Source: CAZCRE01 sp964501075 (lineage in GTDB: Archaea; Thermoproteota; Bathyarchaeia; Bathyarchaeales; Bathycorpusculaceae). Taken from it: a stretch of DNA of 8,520 nucleotides. The stretch lies in NCBI GenBank assembly GCA_964501075.1, contig CAZCRE010000058.1, positions 1 through 8,520 of the forward strand, read 5' to 3'. This document shows, one piece after another, positions 3,950 to 8,520 of the stretch (position 1 is the stretch's first letter; each line of letters starts with the position of its first letter). The position numbers and the translations under genes are program-made. The notes under the pieces are model-generated. The model was given only the letters and a program-made list of their open reading frames with translations, did not search any database and was not told where the DNA came from.

Positions 3950-6733
3950 ATGCAGAAGCCTTGGCACGCGATGAGCACTGAAGAAACGCTGGATTCTTTG
4001 GGTGTTAAGGAAACCGGATTAAGCCAAGAAGAAGCTCAGAATCGCTTACACCAATATGGACCTAACGAGTTGAAGAAAGAGAAAGGAACCTCATCAATAA
4101 AGATGTTTTTTGAGCAGTTCACTGATATTCTAATGGTCATTCTGCTCATTGCCGTGGGACTCTCAATTGGTTCATATTTCATCAAGCAAGATGTCGGCGA
4201 ACTCTATGATGCAGCCGTAATAATCGCCATAGTCTTGGCAACAGCCACCCTGGGATTCTTTGAAGAATACAGATCTGAAAAAGCGGTAGAAGCGCTGAAG
4301 AAAATGACCGCGCCCACTGCGGTGGTGCTACGTGCAGGAAAGGAGGTTAAGGTACCTACAGTGGACATCGTTCCAGGAGACGTTGTTCTTCTCTATACAG
4401 GTGATAAAGTTCCCGCAGATTCTCGACTTATTGAGACGTTCAATCTCAAGGTCGATGAAGCTGCACTTACAGGGGAGTCGACACCAGTCAACAAGAGTGC
4501 CAACGTGCTCCCTGATAGAACTGCTCTTAATGATATGAAGAACATGGTTTTCACTGGAACGATAATTGTCTACGGTCGAGGCAAAGCTCTTGTTACTTCG
4601 ACGGGTATGAGCACTGAATTCGGGAAAATTGCGAAAATGGTTCAGACGACTAAGGAAGAAACAACGCCTTTGGAGAAGAGAACCGCATCCATTGGCAAAT
4701 GGATCGGAATCTTGTCAATAGCGATCTGTCTCACAGTTGGGCTGATAGGCATTATTGACGGCCGCGATTGGCTCGACATGATTCTTTGGGGAATAAGTCT
4801 TGCAGTAGCCGCAGTCCCAGAAGCGTTGCCTGCAATCGTAACCGGTGCCCTTGCAGTTGGCATGTATAGAATGGCAAGAGTGAACACCGTTGTTAAACGG
4901 CTTCCAGCCGTTGAGACTCTTGGATGCACAAGTGTAATATGTTCAGACAAGACCGGCACAATGACAAAGGGCGAAATGACAGTCCAAAGAATATACGTGA
5001 ATGACAAGATAATCAAGGTTTCTGGAGTTGGTTACGAACCTGAAGGATACTTCCTTTTTGAAGACAAGAGAACTGAACCTTCAGATCCTGAGCTCCGCAC
5101 CCTATTAACTGCAGCAACATTGTGCAATGATGCTAAGCTGGAGAAAGATCCCTCTACAGAGAGATGGATCATCAAGGGAGACCCGACTGAAGGAGCATTA
5201 GTTGTCACCGCAGGCAAGGCAGGAATCTGGAAAGAGGAGCTTGAAAAGAAACAACCTCGAATAGCTGAAATTCCATTTTCTTCCGAACGTAAATGCATGA
5301 CAACAGTCCATGTTGGTTCTGGCAAGAAAATGGCTTACATGAAAGGCGCTCCTGAAATAGTCTTGGGAAAATGCAGCAATATCTTTGCAGATGGAAAAGC
5401 CCGAAAGATGACTCAGGACGACCAGACAAACATATCGAAGATAAATGAAGCAATGGCGATGCAAGCACTGAGAAACCTAGGCTTTGCCTTCCGAGAACTG
5501 CCTGACAGCATCGAGAACTTTGACGAGAAGATTGAAAAAGACTTTGTCTTTGTTGGAATAATGGGCATGATCGACCCGCCACGAGACGAAGTTAAGGATG
5601 CCATATACACGTGTAAGAGAGCAGGCATAAGCGTTGTAATGGTGACAGGGGACCATAAACTAACGGCAGTAGCTGTAGCCAAGGAACTTAACCTTCTGGG
5701 AGAAAAGGAGGAAGAGGGGAAGGTTCTCACAGGTGAAGAACTGGAGAAAATGAGCGATGAACGACTGGCCGATGTTGTTGAGAATGTTGCCATCTACGCT
5801 CGAGTTTCACCTGAGCACAAAATGAGAATTGTCAAAGCGTGGAAAGAGAAGGGTCGAGTCGTAGCCATGACTGGAGACGGCGTCAACGACGCACCTGCAC
5901 TGAAGATGGCTGACATAGGCGTCGCAATGGGCATAACAGGCACAGAAGTGACCAAGGAAGCGTCGGACATGATTCTGACGGATGACAACTTTGCCTCAAT
6001 CATAAAAGCTGCGAGAGAAGGACGAGAAATATATGACAACATCAAGAAATACCTGACCTACTTGCTGCGTTGCAACATAATGGAAATCCTCGTGATGTTC
6101 GTCGCCGTAGTTTCTGTTCCATACTTGGCAAGACTATTCTCATCGGGCGCAACGGGCATGACGGACGCAACTATTAGCGACGCTACAATTGCCCTGACGG
6201 CAACTCAGCTACTATGGATCAACTTAATCACTGATGGTCTGCCTGCCATAGCTTTAGGTGTTGACCCGGGCGATCCGGATTTGATGGAAAGAAAGCCAAG
6301 AGATCCAAACGAAAGCATATTCACGCGCGACGTCAAAACATATTTGTCAATCGTGCCGATAATAATGACGGCTATGCTTCTATTCGGCTACTTCTTTTAC
6401 CACCCTTGGGAAGGCGAGCACCAGTTGGCTGAAGCAAGAACTCAACTACTGACAGCCATGATCTTGATGGAACTTGCCAACGCCATTTCTGCCCGATCAC
6501 TTAAATATTCAGTTTTCAAAGTAGGCGTATTCAAGAACAAGTTCCTATGGTACTCAGTTCTTTCATCATTCGGTCTACAGCTTATGGTACTCTACACACC
6601 TGGCGTCAATTCCCTGTTTGACGTCCATGCACCCGAACCACTCGACTGGGGCTTCGCAATACTATTCACAGCAATAACCTTCAGCGCGCTAGAGATCGGC
6701 AAGTACGTCGCAAGCAGAAAACGAAAGACGTAG
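3950..6733 (+). CDS. Type IIA P-type ATPase, calcium-transporting (SERCA/PMR1-like)
   Basis: A complete 927-residue cation pump. Order: N-terminal cation-ATPase domain (about 4-75), helices M1-M2, actuator domain with TGES (174-177), M3-M4 with PEALP (290-294), phosphorylation site CSDKTGT with Asp333, nucleotide-binding domain with KGAPE (465-469), hinge TGDGVNDAP (641-649), and M5-M10 to the basic C-terminus. It uses ATP to move a cation out of the cytoplasm. Residues matching the SERCA calcium ligands are all kept: Glu291 (M4), Asn709 and Glu712 (M5), Asn758, Thr761 and Asp762 (M6, in WINLITDGLP) and Glu841 (M8, in MELANA). Ca2+ is therefore the likely substrate, probably at both sites; Mn2+ or another ion cannot be excluded. 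GAGGGAG (3940-3946) supports the first ATG, and the PWHAMSTEE start matches the family. The gene diverges from hppA. Confidence 0.96.
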   Translation: MQKPWHAMSTEETLDSLGVKETGLSQEEAQNRLHQYGPNELKKEKGTSSIKMFFEQFTDILMVILLIAVGLSIGSYFIKQDVGELYDAAVIIAIVLATATLGFFEEYRSEKAVEALKKMTAPTAVVLRAGKEVKVPTVDIVPGDVVLLYTGDKVPADSRLIETFNLKVDEAALTGESTPVNKSANVLPDRTALNDMKNMVFTGTIIVYGRGKALVTSTGMSTEFGKIAKMVQTTKEETTPLEKRTASIGKWIGILSIAICLTVGLIGIIDGRDWLDMILWGISLAVAAVPEALPAIVTGALAVGMYRMARVNTVVKRLPAVETLGCTSVICSDKTGTMTKGEMTVQRIYVNDKIIKVSGVGYEPEGYFLFEDKRTEPSDPELRTLLTAATLCNDAKLEKDPSTERWIIKGDPTEGALVVTAGKAGIWKEELEKKQPRIAEIPFSSERKCMTTVHVGSGKKMAYMKGAPEIVLGKCSNIFADGKARKMTQDDQTNISKINEAMAMQALRNLGFAFRELPDSIENFDEKIEKDFVFVGIMGMIDPPRDEVKDAIYTCKRAGISVVMVTGDHKLTAVAVAKELNLLGEKEEEGKVLTGEELEKMSDERLADVVENVAIYARVSPEHKMRIVKAWKEKGRVVAMTGDGVNDAPALKMADIGVAMGITGTEVTKEASDMILTDDNFASIIKAAREGREIYDNIKKYLTYLLRCNIMEILVMFVAVVSVPYLARLFSSGATGMTDATISDATIALTATQLLWINLITDGLPAIALGVDPGDPDLMERKPRDPNESIFTRDVKTYLSIVPIIMTAMLLFGYFFYHPWEGEHQLAEARTQLLTAMILMELANAISARSLKYSVFKVGVFKNKFLWYSVLSSFGLQLMVLYTPGVNSLFDVHAPEPLDWGFAILFTAITFSALEIGKYVASRKRKT

Positions 6734-6789
6734 TATCCTTACACTCTTTGTTCAACATGCATCTCAATATTCCAGCAGACCATTCGCAC

Positions 6790-6889
6790 NNNNNNNNNNN
6801 NNNNNNNNNNNNNNNNNNNNNNNNNNNNNNNNNNNNNNNNNNNNNNNNNNNNNNNNNNNNNNNNNNNNNNNNNNNNNNNNNNNNNNNNN
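6790..6889. other. Scaffold gap, exactly 100 N
   Basis: A second 100-N placeholder. Unlike the first gap, its flanks share no visible overlap, so real sequence of unknown length is missing. The right flank is T-rich low-complexity sequence, which may have caused the break. The gap removes most of the lysine-rich gene starting at 6942. Confidence 0.95.
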
Positions 6890-6942
6890 TTTTTCGTGTA
6901 CTTTTTTGGCAGTTCTTTTTTCTTCTTTTGTTTGTCTGGCAT
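6890..6942 (-). CDS. Lysine-rich protein, N-terminal fragment truncated by the gap
   Basis: Reading leftwards from ATG 6942-6940 gives 17 residues, MPDKQKKKKELPKKYTK, and then the N run. The start is credible because GGAGAGG (6950-6956) stands seven bases upstream and a TATA box lies at the right distance beyond it. The strongly basic N-terminus is like the tails of nucleic-acid-binding or ribosome-associated proteins, but with so little sequence no family can be named. The left flank of the gap has an in-frame-looking minus-strand stop at 6741-6739, yet the frame relation across the gap is unknowable. Known part only is annotated. Confidence 0.5.
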
Positions 6943-6992
6943 TTTTCCGCCTCTCCTCAGTTTTTCTTGTGGTTCTTATACTGTGACTGCAA

Positions 6993-7002
6993 TTAATATA
7001 AA
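6993..7002 (-). promoter_or_regulatory. Box A (TATA) of the lysine-rich gene
   Basis: Minus-strand TTTATATTAA. Initiation about 26 bases on, near 6971, gives a leader of about 30 bases containing the Shine-Dalgarno site. The box overlaps the left arm of the palindrome at 6997-7014. Confidence 0.45.
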
Positions 7003-7014
7003 CGATTGTTTATA
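6997..7014. promoter_or_regulatory. AT-rich palindrome TATAAAC-GATT-GTTTATA
   Basis: Perfect 7-base inverted arms around a 4-base centre, in the region between the divergent lysine-rich and ArsR-type genes. Each arm is also part of a TATA-like box pointing outward (minus: 6993-7002; plus: TTTATAAA 7009-7016). It may be a bidirectional core promoter, an operator for the neighbouring ArsR-type dimer, or both. No binding evidence exists. Confidence 0.45.
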
Positions 7015-7104
7015 AATACTTCTATTTTGCTATATTGAGTATGGAATGACTATTCTACAATAAGTATGTGTGAATGAATATATCCATCGGGCGCCTCATA
7101 AACA

Positions 7105-7111
7105 TTATAAG
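7105..7111 (+). promoter_or_regulatory. Box A (TATA) of the ArsR-type regulator
   Basis: TTATAAG, placing initiation near 7134 and giving a leader of only about 15 bases before ATG 7150. This agrees with the absence of a clear Shine-Dalgarno site and suggests a nearly leaderless transcript. The TTTATAAA at 7009-7016 is a more distant alternative. Confidence 0.4.
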
Positions 7112-7149
7112 CAGTTAAAGAAGCCATATATCAAATAGGGTTGTTCGCA

Positions 7150-7431
7150 ATGTCTGAGGAGATTGTTGTTTCGGGGGAAGATGCTTTGCAGGTCGCTGAC
7201 GCGTTAAACTCGACAAGCCTGCGAGTGTTGCAGTTGCTCTCAAAAGAACGTCTGGACATCTCAACAATAGCTGAGCGACTAGAGCTGAGTCAACCTTATG
7301 TCAGTGAGCAAGTTCGCAAACTGCAAGAAACAAACCTGATTAGAGTGAGTTATGAGAGCGGAAAGAGAGGAATAAGAAAGATATGTGAATTGGCAGTGAA
7401 GAAAATCGTCATAGAGATTCAGCCTTTTTGA
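7150..7431 (+). CDS. ArsR-type winged helix-turn-helix transcriptional regulator
   Basis: A 93-residue single-domain DNA-binding protein. Residues about 12-30 (ALQVADALNSTSLRVLQLL) form the first helix pair typical of ArsR-like proteins, ISTIAERLELSQPYVSEQVRKL (37-58) is the helix-turn-helix with recognition helix about 47-58, and LIRVSYESGKRGIRKICEL (63-81) is the beta wing. The GKRGIRKICE wing is a frequent form in archaeal ArsR-like regulators. No conserved metal-binding Cys/His set is visible (only Cys79), so metal sensing is not supported. ATG 7150 is chosen; an upstream in-frame TTG at 7141 would add three residues. It probably binds DNA as a dimer, and the palindrome about 140 bases upstream is a possible target. 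Targets are unknown. Confidence 0.88.
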   Translation: MSEEIVVSGEDALQVADALNSTSLRVLQLLSKERLDISTIAERLELSQPYVSEQVRKLQETNLIRVSYESGKRGIRKICELAVKKIVIEIQPF

Positions 7432-7455
7432 AACATATGCTATTGGTGCCTCCAA

Positions 7456-7572
7456 TTGACTACTGAAATCATAATTGGAGTATCAGTTCTCATTGGGAGC
7501 ATCGCTCTTCTAGCATATTCCAGCAACAAAGCCGTAGATCGATCTCACATTTTTCAATTTTCTGTGGCTTAG
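7456..7572 (+). pseudogene. Short frame resembling the first helix of a Na+/Ca2+ exchanger
   Basis: Starting at TTG 7456 with GGTG (7445-7448) seven bases upstream, 38 codons run to TAG 7570-7572. The product has one hydrophobic helix (EIIIGVSVLIGSIALLAYSS, residues 4-23) followed by NKAVDRS. The pattern 'LLAYSS-x-x-AV-x-x-S' is reminiscent of the N-terminal segment of archaeal CaCA-family sodium/calcium antiporters, after which full proteins continue for about 280 more residues. Here the similarity stops at once and no other frame continues it, so this is most easily a truncated remnant. It could instead be a genuine single-helix small protein. It lies in the same frame 24 bases beyond the regulator's stop codon. 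The family resemblance is from memory and is weak. Confidence 0.35.
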
Positions 7573-7623
7573 CATCCAGTTTTCGTATGTATGATATAAG
7601 AGATACGCACAATAAGTGAGCGC

Positions 7624-7632
7624 TGGATAAAT
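7624..7632 (+). promoter_or_regulatory. Box A (TATA) of the 7TM-regulator pair
   Basis: TGGATAAAT, about 40 bases before the ATG at 7667. Initiation near 7655 would give a leader of about 12 bases, consistent with the lack of a Shine-Dalgarno site. TATAAG at 7644-7649 is a second candidate but lies too close to the start. Confidence 0.35.
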
Positions 7633-7666
7633 AGACAAATGCGTATAAGCCAACCAGTGATAGTTG

Positions 7667-8353
7667 ATGGACAACCTATTTTTCGTTCTAGTTGAGGGTG
7701 TTTCGGCGGCAATAGCTTTTGTACTAGTATGGTTCATGGCTAAACCTTACAGGATGACTGGAGAGAACAGGTTTCTCGGTCTTCCCATAGGATTTGCATT
7801 TCTAGGAGTCTCATACATCTGTATGGGAGCTTCACTGTCACTAGGCGAGTCTTCACTTCTCGATGAAATGAGATGGCTCCAACTCTTCACTGGAGCATAC
7901 GCCTTTGTTTTCATTGCCGTAACGTACCATTTGTCTTTCGAAACTCATGAGCGAAAAGCACGCTTATTGATGCAGGCTTTCGCGTCGCTAACGGTCCTTG
8001 TGTCGATTTTCCTATTCGTAGTCGTATTTTTGCCACCAGTGTTAGCCTTTCCAAGTTACAAGGCGGCTGACGAATACTTCAGGGTCTTCAACATGATGTT
8101 GGCTCTTTACGTCACTCTGCAAACGCTTAGAAGCCATGCCTTGAAACCTGAGTCAAAAACAATTCTTGCCCCGCTCGGCTACGCCTTGCTCGCCTTTTCT
8201 CAGTACTCTTTCCTGATTTGGTCACTTGACTCAAGCTTTTCCGCTTTCATAGGTGCACACGCATTTCGAATTGTTGGTCTGCTCGTTTTTCTTTTCGTAT
8301 CTTATGAAGCCATAATCGCCCGCAAAAACGTAGCACGTGAGGCACAAGTCTGA
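7667..8353 (+). CDS. Seven-helix integral membrane protein, putative sensor partner of the adjacent regulator
   Basis: A 228-residue hydrophobic protein with seven likely membrane helices at about 4-25, 37-58, 70-90, 102-127, 136-155, 165-187 and 193-217. Loops are short, and the only notable charged ones are after helix 1 (KPYRMTGENR) and after helix 3 (ETHERKARL). No catalytic domain, kinase or receiver module is attached. The layout resembles the 7TM input regions found in front of archaeal and bacterial sensory proteins, but I cannot assign a named family. ATG 7667 is preceded directly by an in-frame TTG at 7664; ATG is preferred. Its stop is one base from the start of the winged-helix gene, so the two are surely co-transcribed and probably translationally coupled. 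A role in passing a membrane signal to that regulator is inferred from context only. Confidence 0.8.
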   Translation: MDNLFFVLVEGVSAAIAFVLVWFMAKPYRMTGENRFLGLPIGFAFLGVSYICMGASLSLGESSLLDEMRWLQLFTGAYAFVFIAVTYHLSFETHERKARLLMQAFASLTVLVSIFLFVVVFLPPVLAFPSYKAADEYFRVFNMMLALYVTLQTLRSHALKPESKTILAPLGYALLAFSQYSFLIWSLDSSFSAFIGAHAFRIVGLLVFLFVSYEAIIARKNVAREAQV

Positions 8354-8354
8354 A

Positions 8355-8520
8355 ATGAAACGGCTCCGAAGGGACAGACTGAAGGTTTACATGGACATAC
8401 TGTCAATAATAAGAGCTGAATCTAGAAAGGAGAAAATGGTTCTCACGCATATTCAGCAAGAATCTAATGTTCCTTTCGACCGTCTTAAGACGTACATTTC
8501 GGAACTCTTGGAGCTTGGCT
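8355..8520 (+). CDS. COG3432-type winged-helix transcriptional regulator (runs off the right edge)
   Basis: Fifty-five complete codons before the window ends. The sequence starts MKRLRRDRLKVYMDIL, continues with MVLTHIQQESNVPFDRLKTY (28-47) and ends in ISELLELG. The pattern 'RRDRL-x-x-Y-x-D-I-L ... LTxIQ ... NVPFDRLKTYI-x-EL' is characteristic of archaeal COG3432 / HTH_45-type winged-helix proteins, usually 85-100 residues, so roughly half is visible. The helix-turn-helix spans about 30-50, and the wing lies beyond the edge. ATG 8355 comes one base after the TGA of the 7TM gene; GTGAGG (8337-8342) inside that gene lies 12 bases upstream, and reinitiation may contribute. Confidence 0.85.
   Translation, partial: MKRLRRDRLKVYMDILSIIRAESRKEKMVLTHIQQESNVPFDRLKTYISELLELG

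Noticed and set aside
1..8520. CRISPR array, insertion sequence, integrase or phage genes
   Set aside because: No regularly spaced repeats, no transposase or recombinase motifs and no terminal inverted repeats were seen on either strand.

Overview
The window looks like part of an archaeal genome assembled from metagenomic reads, most probably a Bathyarchaeota-like or related TACK lineage. The lineage is an inference from protein families and signals; no marker gene settles it. In support are TATA-type box A elements about 25-30 bases ahead of likely transcript starts, T-rich termination rather than clear hairpins, a CxxC-type zinc-ribbon protein, a COG3432-type winged-helix regulator, and an ArsR-type regulator of archaeal style. 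Two runs of exactly 100 N mark scaffold joins of unknown true size.

Left part (1-1400). Two small minus-strand genes open the window: the N-terminus of a CxxC zinc-ribbon protein cut by the edge, and a GIY-YIG domain protein. A 400-base stretch follows whose only protein-like content is a short minus-strand remnant resembling the end of a V4R-type domain. Then come a plus-strand tRNA-Ser(UGA) with its own promoter and encoded CCA, and a small two-helix membrane protein (minus) split by the first N gap. The gap is flanked by an identical 55-base sequence on both sides; collapsing it restores an intact 64-residue protein.

Centre (1689-6733). Two large ion pumps are divergently transcribed from a 158-base shared region: a membrane-bound proton-pumping pyrophosphatase (hppA, minus) with the sequence signature of the K+-independent class, and a type IIA P-type ATPase (plus) that keeps all the calcium ligands known from both sites of SERCA. 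One builds a proton gradient from pyrophosphate and the other probably exports Ca2+ using ATP.

Right part (6734-8520). The second N gap cuts a lysine-rich minus-strand gene. Upstream of it lies an AT-rich palindrome carrying outward-facing TATA boxes, then a small ArsR-type winged-helix regulator (plus). Next is a short open frame resembling the first helix of a Na+/Ca2+ exchanger. Last is a seven-helix membrane protein followed one base later by a winged-helix regulator cut by the window edge. This tightly coupled 7TM-regulator pair is the best candidate for an undescribed sensory system here.
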